A stretch of 39,274 nucleotides of DNA from positions 1 through 39,274 of the forward strand of contig VERJ01000016.1 in assembly GCA_018882795.1 (NCBI GenBank). Reading direction: 5' to 3'. Shown here in pieces: positions 13,550 through 21,891 of the stretch. Source of the DNA: Burkholderiaceae bacterium. Lineage in GTDB: Bacteria > Pseudomonadota > Gammaproteobacteria > Burkholderiales > Burkholderiaceae_A. Numbering within the stretch: position 1 is the stretch's first letter; every line of letters starts with the position of its first letter. The notes below the pieces were generated by a model. It saw only the letters and a list, made by a program, of their open reading frames with translations, ran no database searches and was not told where the DNA came from. Both the position numbers and the translations under genes were made by a program.

Positions 13550-13637
13550 AGCCGTCACGAAAGATCTACAGGCCCCAAAGGCCTAGAAATTCGGGCCAAC
13601 ACTCGGTAGCGAGGCCATTTCTCATAAACTTTCAGCT

Positions 13638-14027
13638 ATGGATTCCGCCTTGCGCTTAAAAACAACCTTAATTCGTTCAGCTATCGCAGCCACGCTGTTG
13701 GTAACGGCACCCCACCTGGCGCTTGCCTTCGGCCAGGCCACTTTTCAATGCGGGGGCGCGGAGTTTTCCACCACCTGGTATGGGCGGCAAAAGCACAAAC
13801 GGGATTTAAGTTTCCCGCTCACCACCACCACGGTCGATGGCAAAACCTATACCGTGCGATTTTTGGCCCGGGCACTCAATGGCACGTTTTCTGGGGTGAA
13901 CATTTCCAACCCGGAAGAGAAATTCACGCTGTATCACGACCGCGCCAATCGCATTCACCAGCTGACTTATGAGCCGGCCCCTGGGCAGTTGATCAAGGCC
14001 ACTTGCACGATTACGGAATATCGTTAG
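13638..14027 (+). CDS. Small secreted protein of unknown function, 129 aa
   Basis: Residues 1-30 look like a Sec signal peptide: charged start (LRLKTTLIRS), hydrophobic core (AIAATLLVTAPHLALA) and an AxA-like end (ALA before FGQ). The mature part of ~100 residues has two Cys, in FQCGGAEF and ATCTITEYR, near its two ends, which could form a disulfide in the periplasm. The region between is strand-like. No family was recognised. It stands alone between two toxin-antitoxin modules, with no visible strong promoter; a short AGGCC/GGCCT hairpin lies at 13571-13585. Confidence 0.65.
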   Translation: MDSALRLKTTLIRSAIAATLLVTAPHLALAFGQATFQCGGAEFSTTWYGRQKHKRDLSFPLTTTTVDGKTYTVRFLARALNGTFSGVNISNPEEKFTLYHDRANRIHQLTYEPAPGQLIKATCTITEYR

Positions 14028-14100
14028 TTCTCGCACGTGAAACTAAACGTCTAATCCTTACGTCTGATGGCCAATTGCAATCAAGCGCCGCACACTAGCG

Positions 14101-14113
14101 GTGTTGTCAACAC
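14101..14113. repeat. Short palindrome upstream of second vapBC
   Basis: GTGTTG-T-CAACAC is a 6-bp perfect inverted repeat around one base, nine bases before the larger palindrome. It may be a second regulator site or part of a promoter; its role is unknown. Confidence 0.35.
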
Positions 14114-14122
14114 GCTCCTATT

Positions 14123-14160
14123 GAATCAAAATTAGCATATTTTGATGCTAATTTTGATTC
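14123..14160. promoter_or_regulatory. Large perfect palindrome, probable vapBC operator
   Basis: Two 16-bp arms (GAATCAAAATTAGCAT and its exact reverse complement) flank a 6-base centre, ending 12 bases before the antitoxin ATG. It is followed by TGGAG, a plausible ribosome-binding site. Such palindromes are typical operators of VapB antitoxins. It is AT-rich and has no T-tract, so a terminator role is unlikely. Confidence 0.7.
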
Positions 14161-14172
14161 CTGGAGCAACCC

Positions 14173-14367
14173 ATGAGAACCACTGTGACACTTGATGATC
14201 AGCTAATGGAAATCGCAGCCGAGCTCACCGGAATTCGTGAGCGCAGTGAACTGATTCGACATGCCGTGAATACCTTGATTCAGGTCGAAAGCGGTCGAAG
14301 ACTCGCCGCCTTAGGCGGCAAAGACAAAACTGCTACCGCACCGCCACGCCGCCGCCCAAAGAAATAA
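14173..14367 (+). CDS. vapB: VapB-type antitoxin, 64 aa
   Basis: The pattern MRTTVTLDDQLMEIAAELTG, then RSELIRHAVNTLI, is the short VapB form (ribbon-helix-helix N-terminus) that partners with VapC. The C-terminal tail is basic and Pro-rich (PPRRRPKK), unusual for the toxin-binding end. The stop lies four bases before the VapC start, so the pair is co-translated. The large palindrome upstream is the likely autoregulatory site. Confidence 0.88.
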   Translation: MRTTVTLDDQLMEIAAELTGIRERSELIRHAVNTLIQVESGRRLAALGGKDKTATAPPRRRPKK

Positions 14368-14371
14368 TGCC

Positions 14372-14746
14372 ATGCACCTGATTGATACTTCTGTTTGGAT
14401 CCAACACTTCCGCTACAGCGATGACAGACTAAGAACTGCCCTCGAAGAGAACCGCGCCATGGGGCATGACTGGATTACCGGAGAACTCGCCTGCGGACAC
14501 CTTCAACAGCGGAAAGCAACACTAGAGTTCCTTAGTCGACTCCCGAAAGCTCCAGTCATCAGTAGCCATGAATTGATTTTCTTTATTAATGAGCATCGAC
14601 TGTTTGGGGTCGGCCTGGGGTTCGTCGATCTTCAATTGCTTGCGGCTTGCAGGATTGCAAACTGCGGACTCTGGACAAATGACAAAGCGCTAATCAACGT
14701 TGCAAAAAATCTAAAAATCGGCGTTCTCAGTTCTTTACCCCACTAG
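14372..14746 (+). CDS. vapC: VapC-type PIN-domain RNase toxin, 124 aa
   Basis: This is a PIN-domain toxin with all expected acidic residues: D5 in LIDTSVW, the Glu in TGELACG, the Asp in GFVDLQLLAA and the Asp in LWTNDKAL. VapC proteins cut specific RNAs (tRNA or rRNA) with a divalent metal and are neutralised by VapB. Unlike the other PIN protein of the window, its active site looks intact. Its 3' end overlaps the end of the convergent GltB-like gene by 12 bases. Confidence 0.9.
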   Translation: MHLIDTSVWIQHFRYSDDRLRTALEENRAMGHDWITGELACGHLQQRKATLEFLSRLPKAPVISSHELIFFINEHRLFGVGLGFVDLQLLAACRIANCGLWTNDKALINVAKNLKIGVLSSLPH

Positions 14747-16354
14747 CGCAAACGTCTCCGACCGCGATGTCGGCCAATACGTTTTGAACGGCTCGGGCAG
14801 GCTGCCCAACACAATATGGTCGTGTTCGGCCACCAACAACGCGCCCGCATCCACATGCGGCACGACCGAGGCCAATGGCTTGGCCATGCCAGAAGAATCG
14901 CGCAGCATGATGTGAGATTCATTCACCTGATCAGGATGATTCAAACCCGCCGCACCCAACAGATCGGCAAGATTGGCAAGCGTGTTTTTATGAAAATTAC
15001 GCACACGCTCGGCTTTATCCGTCACCACAAGCGCGCGCTGACGCGCGGGGTCTTGGGTCGCCACGCCTGTGGGGCAGTGGTCTGTGTGGCAGTGCCGTGA
15101 CTGAATACATCCCAGCGCAAACATGAAACCACGTGCGGAATTGCACCAGTCGGCTCCCAGCGCCAGACAGCGGGTGATATCGAATGCAGAAATCACTTTG
15201 CCCGATGCGCCGATCTTGATCTGATCACGTAAGTTCAATCCCACCAAGGTGTTGTGCACCAGGCGCAGGCCATCACGCAGCGGCATACCCACATGATCCG
15301 AGAACTCCACGGGCGCGGCACCGGTGCCGCCTTCCGCACCATCGACCACAATAAAGTCAGGGGTAATGCCCGTTTTCACCATGGCCTTGGCGATCGCAAA
15401 CCACTCCCAGGCCTGGCCCACACACAGCTTAAACCCGACGGGCTTGCCCCCCGACAATGCACGCAACCGGGAGATGAAATCCATCAGTTCAACCGGTGTG
15501 GAGAATTCTGAATGCGACGCGGGCGACACACAGTCCTGGCCCATAGGCACACCACGCGTCTCGGAAATTTCCTGCGATACCTTGGCTGCGGGCAGCACAC
15601 CGCCGTGGCCAGGCTTTGCACCCTGTGAGAGCTTGATTTCAATCATCTTCACCTGATCGCTCTTGGCTTGGGATGCAAACTTTTCCGAGTCAAAACGACC
15701 ATCCGATGTTCGGCAGCCGAAGTATCCCGATCCGATCTCCCAGATCAGATCACCACCGTGTTCCCGGTGATAGGGCGACACCGAACCTTCGCCCGTATCG
15801 TGGGCAAAGCCGCCCATTTTCGCGCCACGATTCAACGCCATGATCGCGTTGGCCGATAACGATCCAAAGCTCATTGCAGAAATGTTGAATACCGAGATTG
15901 CATAAGGTTGGGCACAACGACTGCCGCCGATCTGAATACGAAAGTCCGTTGGATCCGGGTGTGTGGGCGCCACCGAATGACCAATCCACTCCGCACCGCT
16001 GACGTACATATCCTTGATCGAGCCAAAGCCGCGTTTGTCGTTCTGGATCTTGGAGCGCTGATACACCAGCGCCCGCTGATTGCGGGAAAATGGGATTTTT
16101 TCTTCGTCCGTCTCCAGGAAATACTGACGGATCTCTGGCCGTATGTACTCAAGTGCATAGCGCAGCCGACCCGTGAGCGGGTAGTTCCGGCGCACCGCCT
16201 GCTGCGTCTGGGTCACATCCAAAACACCAAGACCAAATAAAAAAAGTGCCAGAACAGCCCAAACCGGTTGGCCGAAAGCCAGTAAAATCAAAGTGAATAG
16301 CCCTGTGAACAGCCAAGGCAGGTACCGCGCTGCAAACAGTGACGGCGTGGACAT
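14735..16354 (-). CDS. Membrane-anchored FMN-binding glutamate-synthase-like protein
   Basis: This 539-aa protein matches the FMN/Fe-S central domain of glutamate synthase large subunits. Residues ~8-45 are two adjacent hydrophobic segments, so it is probably anchored in the inner membrane. The body contains ISAMSFGSLSANAIMALNRG, HDTGEGSVSPYHREHGGDL, IEIKLSQGAKPGHGGVLPA, FIVVDGAEGGTGAAP (FMN site) and three Cys at 416, 422 and 427 (CIQSRHCHTDHC) spaced like the 3Fe-4S ligands of GltB. The glutaminase domain and GXGXG domain are absent, so it belongs to the stand-alone family whose substrate is not settled. GGGAGG precedes the ATG. It sits alone between a toxin and a Sel1 protein. Confidence 0.88.
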   Translation of the reverse strand: MSTPSLFAARYLPWLFTGLFTLILLAFGQPVWAVLALFLFGLGVLDVTQTQQAVRRNYPLTGRLRYALEYIRPEIRQYFLETDEEKIPFSRNQRALVYQRSKIQNDKRGFGSIKDMYVSGAEWIGHSVAPTHPDPTDFRIQIGGSRCAQPYAISVFNISAMSFGSLSANAIMALNRGAKMGGFAHDTGEGSVSPYHREHGGDLIWEIGSGYFGCRTSDGRFDSEKFASQAKSDQVKMIEIKLSQGAKPGHGGVLPAAKVSQEISETRGVPMGQDCVSPASHSEFSTPVELMDFISRLRALSGGKPVGFKLCVGQAWEWFAIAKAMVKTGITPDFIVVDGAEGGTGAAPVEFSDHVGMPLRDGLRLVHNTLVGLNLRDQIKIGASGKVISAFDITRCLALGADWCNSARGFMFALGCIQSRHCHTDHCPTGVATQDPARQRALVVTDKAERVRNFHKNTLANLADLLGAAGLNHPDQVNESHIMLRDSSGMAKPLASVVPHVDAGALLVAEHDHIVLGSLPEPFKTYWPTSRSETFALVG

Positions 16355-16395
16355 GGGGCCTCCCTCTCAATAATTTTCGAAACTCTATAGTTTTT

Positions 16396-17055
16396 ATGGC
16401 CTACGATCTAGAAGATGGCGAACGCGCGGTAAAACTCGGCGCCTATCGCCAGGCGTTCGAGATTTTCATGATGCTCTGCGCCAATTCAGAGGATCCGGCC
16501 TATTACAAGCTCTCGGAAATGGCCCTGGCCAAGCAGCTCAAAGAAGACGAGATCGATGAAGTCGTGCGCCTGATGGAAAAGGAATACGACAATCACAACT
16601 GGCAGGCCACCTACAATCTGGGAATTCTTTACTGGCGGGCGCCCTACAGCATCCACAACCTGGAAAAAGCGGTGGAGATGTTCAACAAGGCCTGCCGTAT
16701 GGAAGTCCCCCAGGCCTTTGTGGCACTGGCCAAGATTTATATGGGCGATGGCAAACACCTGCCACTGGCCACATCCAGCAACATCATGAATCTGCTGCAC
16801 GAAGGCTTTAAGCTGGGCTCAATGGAGGCCGCCTATCTGATCGCCAAGCAACACCTGGATGGCAAACACGCCAAAAAAGATGATGACGAAGCCTACCGTT
16901 ACCTGTTCATCTCGGGCCGTCTAGGCAACCTTGAGGCCAAAAAACAGGCCATGATCATGCAAGGTCTCCACCCGGAAGGCTATTTCCGGGGCATTCAAAA
17001 AGAAGCCATTGATCAACTGGACGAACTGGAGTCCAAGATGATCGTATTCAAATAG
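16396..17055 (+). CDS. Sel1/TPR-like repeat protein, 219 aa
   Basis: It consists of helical repeats, such as ATYNLGILYWRAPYSIHNLE followed by KAVEMFNKACRM, FVALAKIYMGDG and AYLIAKQHLDGKHAKKDDDE followed by AYRYLFISGRLGN. It is a distant paralogue of the 218-aa protein at 12394 (similar first 25 residues and a similar tail, MIMQGLHPEGYF versus LLQTLYPMNDFA). No signal peptide is present. The ATG at 16396 was chosen because similarity begins at MAYDLEDGERA; an upstream in-frame ATG would overlap the divergent gene. The next gene begins two bases after its stop. The likely role is protein-protein contacts; the partner is unknown. Confidence 0.8.
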   Translation: MAYDLEDGERAVKLGAYRQAFEIFMMLCANSEDPAYYKLSEMALAKQLKEDEIDEVVRLMEKEYDNHNWQATYNLGILYWRAPYSIHNLEKAVEMFNKACRMEVPQAFVALAKIYMGDGKHLPLATSSNIMNLLHEGFKLGSMEAAYLIAKQHLDGKHAKKDDDEAYRYLFISGRLGNLEAKKQAMIMQGLHPEGYFRGIQKEAIDQLDELESKMIVFK

Positions 17056-17057
17056 GT

Positions 17058-17795
17058 GTGGCGGCACCCGGCCTGCTCTCTCATAGTGGCGGTCTGATCT
17101 GGCATGCCAAGGCTTGGCGGCGACACGCCACGTTGTGGGCTGATTTCTGCCTCCGGATTGAGCGATTTCTGATTGACTGGATCCATGCCCTGCCCCAGCA
17201 GCGCAACGAAGAGGGCCGACTGAGCGGCATTATTTTGCTCGGTCCCAGCGGCGGCTGGTGTCTGCCAAAGGCCGGCTTTTTAAAGCATTTCCAGAGTGTG
17301 GTGATGGTGGATTCCGATCCGTCGGCCAAAACAATTTTTTATCGCCGCCACCAGGTGCGACTGCATCCGGAGCAGGACTGGATATGGATTCCATCGTCCT
17401 TTGAGCAGGCATTACCCGCACTGCTGGCCCGCTACCCCAGGCATGCCGTGCTCTTTTGTAATGTACTGGGCCAGTTGCGTTATCAAGACAGCCTGCCGCT
17501 TGAACGCATTGAGTTTGAGTTGAATCAAATCAAATTCCTCCTCTCGGGTCGACATTGGGCCAGCTTTCATGATCGAATTTCAGGAGAGGCTCGGCATGCG
17601 CAATCAGCAGAATTTGAATTTTCCTCGCCCAGCGTTGTCCAAACCGCAATGCTTGCAAAGCGCGTGGCCAGCCAGGGGGAATGGCTGGATCATTTGACCG
17701 AAAACGTACTGCCCCCACAGGCCGATCGGCGCCTGCTGCACTGGCCGATTAGTCTCACGCGGCTGCACTGGGTAGAGGCCGGATGGGTAAGTTGA
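17058..17795 (+). CDS. Conserved-looking protein of unknown function, 245 aa
   Basis: The protein is rich in Trp, His and Arg, with no signal peptide. Residues ~57-90 (IILLGPSGGWCLPKAGF, then VVMVDSDPSAKTIF) resemble the glycine loop and acidic strand end of a Rossmann-like, possibly SAM-dependent methyltransferase fold. The later FCNVLGQLR segment fits the fourth strand of such folds. This is a weak structural resemblance only. The start is a GTG two bases after the Sel1 gene stop, so the two are probably co-transcribed and translationally coupled. No better start is visible nearby. Confidence 0.6.
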   Translation: MAAPGLLSHSGGLIWHAKAWRRHATLWADFCLRIERFLIDWIHALPQQRNEEGRLSGIILLGPSGGWCLPKAGFLKHFQSVVMVDSDPSAKTIFYRRHQVRLHPEQDWIWIPSSFEQALPALLARYPRHAVLFCNVLGQLRYQDSLPLERIEFELNQIKFLLSGRHWASFHDRISGEARHAQSAEFEFSSPSVVQTAMLAKRVASQGEWLDHLTENVLPPQADRRLLHWPISLTRLHWVEAGWVS

Positions 17796-17841
17796 AATAG
17801 CAGAACCATGAGCACGATGGTCACAAAGAAAAAGGGAAACA

Positions 17842-18234
17842 ATGGAAGCAGATCTTTTAGCCAATGAAAACAAGAAGCGGGCGCGGCGTTTTCGGGAAAC
17901 GGCCGTTGCATTGCTGAATGCGGCCAAGGCTTATCAGCAGGCAGCAGAAAAGCTCGATGAAAACGATGAGCAGGCCTCGAATCTGGCCTATAAAAAAGCC
18001 CAGATCATGCTGGAAGAGATCGTAGATGAACTTCCCAAACCCCTACCCAAGCATGTGGCGGTGCGGCCCGAGGAAAAACCCAAGTATGAGTGGGGCTGGG
18101 TGAAGTACATGGTGCCCGCCGGGATAGCGCTTGTGATCCTGTATTTCCTGGTGGTGGGCGGGACCACCGGGGACCTGTCCCAGGGGTGGAATGTGCAGGG
18201 CGATATCCGTAACGCAGTACGCTACCCTAAATAA
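17842..18234 (+). CDS. Single-span membrane protein, 130 aa
   Basis: Residues 1-62 are a charged, Ala-rich helix that could form a coiled coil (ENKKRARRFRETAVALLNAA followed by KAYQQAAEKLDEN). A Pro-rich linker follows (ELPKPLPKHVAVRPEEKPK), then a transmembrane helix at ~89-106 (YMVPAGIALVILYFLVVG) and a short tail. AAAGGGA lies just before the ATG. It lies between the 245-aa protein and flhA, all in the same direction, so it may be transcribed into the flagellar genes. No family was recognised. Confidence 0.6.
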   Translation: MEADLLANENKKRARRFRETAVALLNAAKAYQQAAEKLDENDEQASNLAYKKAQIMLEEIVDELPKPLPKHVAVRPEEKPKYEWGWVKYMVPAGIALVILYFLVVGGTTGDLSQGWNVQGDIRNAVRYPK

Positions 18235-18277
18235 AGCCTGCGCCGCCCTGGCGCCTTCCACCAAAACAACATTTTGT

Positions 18278-18292
18278 CCCGCATAATGCGGG
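18278..18292. repeat. Short palindrome at flhA start
   Basis: CCCGCAT-A-ATGCGGG is a 7-bp perfect inverted repeat ending five bases before the flhA ATG. It contains the only G-rich sequence that could bind the ribosome. In mRNA it would form a hairpin over the initiation site, which could dampen FlhA translation. This is inference. Confidence 0.4.
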
Positions 18293-18297
18293 GCTAA

Positions 18298-20433
18298 ATG
18301 AAATTGTCCCTGAAATCCCTGCAGATTCCGGGCTTCTCGTCCCAGGCCGTCGCGCCCGCCGTTGTCCTGGCGGTGCTGGCGATGATGCTGGTCCCCCTGC
18401 CGCCTGCGGCGCTTGATGTTCTCTTCACCTTCAACATTGCCGCCTCCATCATGGTGTTGCTGGCGGCCATGCAGATCAAAACCTTTAAGGATTTCATCGC
18501 CTTTCCCACGGTGCTGCTGATCACCACACTGCTGCGCCTGTCGCTCAACGTGGCCTCTACCCGTGTGGTGCTGGCCGAAGGCCACACTGGGCCCGATGCC
18601 GCTGGCGTGGTGATCGAGGCCTTTGGCCAGTTTCTGATTGGTGGCAATTTCGCGATCGGCATTATCGTGTTTCTGGTGATCACGCTGATCAACTTTATGG
18701 TGATCACCAAGGGTGCGGGCCGTGTGGCCGAAGTCTCTGCACGCTTTGCCTTGGATGCTATGCCCGGCAAACAGATGGCCATTGATGCTGATCTGAATGC
18801 CGGCATCATCAAGGAAGATGAAGCGCGCAAACGACGCCAGGAAGTCAGCCAGGAAGCTGATTTTTATGGCTCCATGGACGGTGCATCGAAATTCGTGCGT
18901 GGCGATGCGATCGCTGGCATCGTGATTCTCTTTGTGAATCTTCTTGGTGGCATGTTTGTGGGCCTGGCCCAGAAAGGCCTAGGCTTTACCCAGGCCCTCC
19001 AGACATACGGCACGCTCACCATTGGCGATGGACTGGTTGCCCAGGTGCCAGCGCTGATCATCTCCACCGCCGCCGGTATCCTGGTCACACGCGTGGCCTC
19101 CGATGAGGACCTCTCCGGTCAGGTCTCCAAACAGTTTGAAAATAGCGGCAGTACGCTTTACTTGGTGGGCGGTATTTTGTTCATTCTGGGGCTGATTCCT
19201 GGCATGCCCCATGTGCCATTCATTGGGTTTTCGCTGCTGTTTGCAGGGCTTGGTTATTTGCTGACCCAACGCATGAAAAAAGTGGAGGCCAAGGCAGCCG
19301 CGGAAGCGGCGGTCGTGCCACCCAAAACAGAGTTGGAGTGGTCCGATGTGCCGGTCATTGAGCCGCTTTGCCTGGAGCTGCCCTATCGATTGATTCCTTT
19401 GGTCGATAAAGGCGATGAGAGCGATCTGATCAAGCGCATTCGCGCGATTCGCCGAAAGTTTGTCACCGAGGTGGGGTTCCTTACGCCCTCGGTCCATATT
19501 CGCGACAACCTGCAGTTGCCTGCCGAGACCTATCGGTTCCTGCTCTATGGTGCAGAAATCGGCCGCGGCCAATGTCTGCCCGATAAATTGCTGGCGATCT
19601 ATCCCCAGGGCGACTCTCAGCCCATGGCAGGGATCCAAGTCAAGGACCCCACCTATGGCATGCCAGCGGTCTGGATTGATCGCAGCCAGCGCGATGAGGC
19701 GATCGGCAAGGGCTATACGGTGGTGGAGCCTGCGGTGGTCATGACCACGCACCTGGATCACTTGGTGCGCTCGCACTCGCATGAACTCCTGGGCCGCCAG
19801 GAAACGCAAGACTTGCTGGACCACTTCAAGAGCAACTACCCCAAGCTGATCGAAGACGTGGTGCCCAAGGTCGTTACGGTCGCCAACCTGCAGCGCATTC
19901 TGCAGCTGCTGCTGGAAGAGAACGTGCCCGTGAAGGATCTGCGCACCATTTTGGAAGTCTCCAGCGAGCACTCGGCCATGCTCACTGACCCCGCCAATGT
20001 GCTGGCGCCAGTGCGCTATGCACTTCGCCGCACCATCGTGCAAGAGACCTTCGGCGAGACCAGCGAGTTCAAGGTGCTTGGGGTACACCCTGACTTTGAG
20101 CGCTTGATTGAGCAGACCGTGGGCAATGCCTCTGCCGCACCCGAGGGGGCGATTGAGCCCAGCCTGGCAAGGCTCTTCGGTGAAGAGGTCATCCTTGGCG
20201 TCAATGACATGGAGGCCCTTGGCGTTGCACCAGTGATCCTGACAGGATCCAAGTCTCGACTCACCCTGTCGCGTCTGGCCCGGCGGATCAAACCGCAGAC
20301 CATCGTACTTTCCATGAGTGAGCTGCCCGCCACCGGCAATGTGACCTTCCACAAGATTCTGTGCAACCGTAATGCCCCGGCACAGGGCACGGCCAAGCCG
20401 GTTCAGCAGGCGCAGCCACAGCCCGCCGGTTAA
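18298..20433 (+). CDS. flhA: FlhA, flagellar export gate protein
   Basis: FlhA forms the nonameric export gate of the flagellar type III secretion apparatus. This 711-aa protein has the expected length. The N-terminal half (~1-330) has the multi-helix membrane domain and the family signature around residues 140-175 (GRVAEVSARFALDAMPGKQM, then IDADLNAGIIKEDEARKRR). The C-terminal half is the cytoplasmic ring domain, with YRLIPLVDKGDESDLIKRI and VRYALRRTIVQETFG. It starts the flhA-flhF-flhG-fliA run; flhF begins nine bases after its stop. flhB, often just upstream, is not in this window; instead an unrecognised membrane-protein gene is there. The ATG lies directly after a short palindrome. Confidence 0.97.
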   Translation: MKLSLKSLQIPGFSSQAVAPAVVLAVLAMMLVPLPPAALDVLFTFNIAASIMVLLAAMQIKTFKDFIAFPTVLLITTLLRLSLNVASTRVVLAEGHTGPDAAGVVIEAFGQFLIGGNFAIGIIVFLVITLINFMVITKGAGRVAEVSARFALDAMPGKQMAIDADLNAGIIKEDEARKRRQEVSQEADFYGSMDGASKFVRGDAIAGIVILFVNLLGGMFVGLAQKGLGFTQALQTYGTLTIGDGLVAQVPALIISTAAGILVTRVASDEDLSGQVSKQFENSGSTLYLVGGILFILGLIPGMPHVPFIGFSLLFAGLGYLLTQRMKKVEAKAAAEAAVVPPKTELEWSDVPVIEPLCLELPYRLIPLVDKGDESDLIKRIRAIRRKFVTEVGFLTPSVHIRDNLQLPAETYRFLLYGAEIGRGQCLPDKLLAIYPQGDSQPMAGIQVKDPTYGMPAVWIDRSQRDEAIGKGYTVVEPAVVMTTHLDHLVRSHSHELLGRQETQDLLDHFKSNYPKLIEDVVPKVVTVANLQRILQLLLEENVPVKDLRTILEVSSEHSAMLTDPANVLAPVRYALRRTIVQETFGETSEFKVLGVHPDFERLIEQTVGNASAAPEGAIEPSLARLFGEEVILGVNDMEALGVAPVILTGSKSRLTLSRLARRIKPQTIVLSMSELPATGNVTFHKILCNRNAPAQGTAKPVQQAQPQPAG

Positions 20434-20442
20434 ACTCTCGCC

Positions 20443-21891
20443 ATGGGACCAGAACGCTTTGTCGCCGCCTCCGCTGCTGAGGCCTTAAAACTTGTGCGCC
20501 GGGCACTCGGCCCGGATGCCCTGGTACTGTCGACCAATCAGACCGCCGATGGCGTTGAGATTCTCGCCATCACATCGGATGCCCTGGATCAATTATCGAC
20601 AACAGCCGGGCGCAATGGCCCTGACCAATCAGGCGGCGGATTTGGCGCTGCCAGTGGCGGCAAATCGCTTCTTGCCGATGACATCTACGCCAAGCCTGCA
20701 TCGCGTAGCGCCTCAGGTACTCCGACATTTCCGCATGAACTCGTGATCTCCGATGTGATCAAACCATCGCGTAACCCCGACGGGTCTCCCGTGTACACGC
20801 CTGAGCAGCTTGCTGGCGGCGGTCGCGCAAGAAACCATGAATCGACCCTAGGCAGCCACGCCGGTCGCAGTAGCGGGCGGGAATCGGAAATGGCCGCTAA
20901 TGCATTGGCGGCAGCATCGGCCAATGTTGCCGAGATGAACAAACTCGTGACCGAGATGGCCCAGGTCAAAAACCTGTTGCAGTCTCATCTTGCGGGCAAC
21001 TTCTGGAGCAGTCTGCAGCAAAACGCCCCGACTCATGCAGAGGTGGTGAAGGCCCTGATCAACGCAGGCTTCTCGCCAAAACTCTGCGCCGATATCGTGC
21101 AGGCCATTCCGCGCGAGGGCGACACGGCCGTGTTACTCAAGCGCGTCAGCGACATCCTGGAGGCCTTGATCAAGGTCCGTGACCCCATCACGCTATTTGA
21201 TGAGGGTGGCGTATTCACCTTTATTGGCCCCACCGGCGTGGGAAAAACCACGACCGTGGCCAAGGTGGCCGCCCGCTGCGTGCTGCGATTTGGCCGCAAC
21301 CAGGTCGCCCTGCTCACCACAGACACCTATCGTATCGGCGCCCAGGAACAACTCAAGGTCTTTGCCAAAATTCTCGGGCTGCCGGTGGTCTCCGTGCGCG
21401 ACAGCGACGACCTGGCTGCCAAAATCAAAGAGGCCTCTAAGCGCAAGATTGTGCTGGTTGATACCGCGGGCGTAGGCCAGCGCGACACGCTCATGCTGGA
21501 TCAGGCCCAATTGCTCGCAAAAGGCTCGGGCAATTCTCACCGGATTCTGGTGATGAGTGCCACCACCGATCTGCGCACGCAGGAGGATGTGATCCTGCTG
21601 CAGAACCGTTCCGATGACAAGGAACGAATCAAGAGTGTGATTGTGACGAAGACCGACGAAGCCGCGTTGGTGGCGCCGATTCTGGATTGCCTGATTCGCT
21701 ACGAGCTGCCGCTGCTCTTTATTTCCAACGGTCAACGGGTGCCCGAAGACCTCAACCCACCCAACACACAGTACCTGGCACACAGGGCCATGCATCCTCG
21801 CACGCTGGAAGCTGACCTTGGCCTTGCCTCGGATCAGATTCCTGCAGTGCTTGCTGATAACCTGACGCAATGGTCGAAGACACCAAGCTAG
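20443..21891 (+). CDS. flhF: FlhF, SRP-type GTPase for flagellum placement
   Basis: FlhF is a GTPase of the SRP54/FtsY family that sets the site and number of flagella. This 482-aa protein has the variable basic/low-complexity B region (to ~150), a helical N domain (~150-250) and the NG GTPase core: G1 GPTGVGKTT (262-270), G2 region DTYRIGAQEQL (294-304), G3 DTAG (340-343) and G4 VTKTDEA (~403-409). The first residues (MGPERFVAASAAEALKLVRR) fit the family start. Its 3' end overlaps the flhG-like gene by 22 bases, so the two are translationally linked, as is usual for the FlhF/FlhG pair. Confidence 0.96.
   Translation: MGPERFVAASAAEALKLVRRALGPDALVLSTNQTADGVEILAITSDALDQLSTTAGRNGPDQSGGGFGAASGGKSLLADDIYAKPASRSASGTPTFPHELVISDVIKPSRNPDGSPVYTPEQLAGGGRARNHESTLGSHAGRSSGRESEMAANALAAASANVAEMNKLVTEMAQVKNLLQSHLAGNFWSSLQQNAPTHAEVVKALINAGFSPKLCADIVQAIPREGDTAVLLKRVSDILEALIKVRDPITLFDEGGVFTFIGPTGVGKTTTVAKVAARCVLRFGRNQVALLTTDTYRIGAQEQLKVFAKILGLPVVSVRDSDDLAAKIKEASKRKIVLVDTAGVGQRDTLMLDQAQLLAKGSGNSHRILVMSATTDLRTQEDVILLQNRSDDKERIKSVIVTKTDEAALVAPILDCLIRYELPLLFISNGQRVPEDLNPPNTQYLAHRAMHPRTLEADLGLASDQIPAVLADNLTQWSKTPS

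Noticed and set aside
18979-20352. 457-codon open frame antisense to flhA
   Set aside because: It lies entirely within flhA on the other strand and its protein is His/Gln-rich with no recognisable family, the typical shadow of a high-GC gene.
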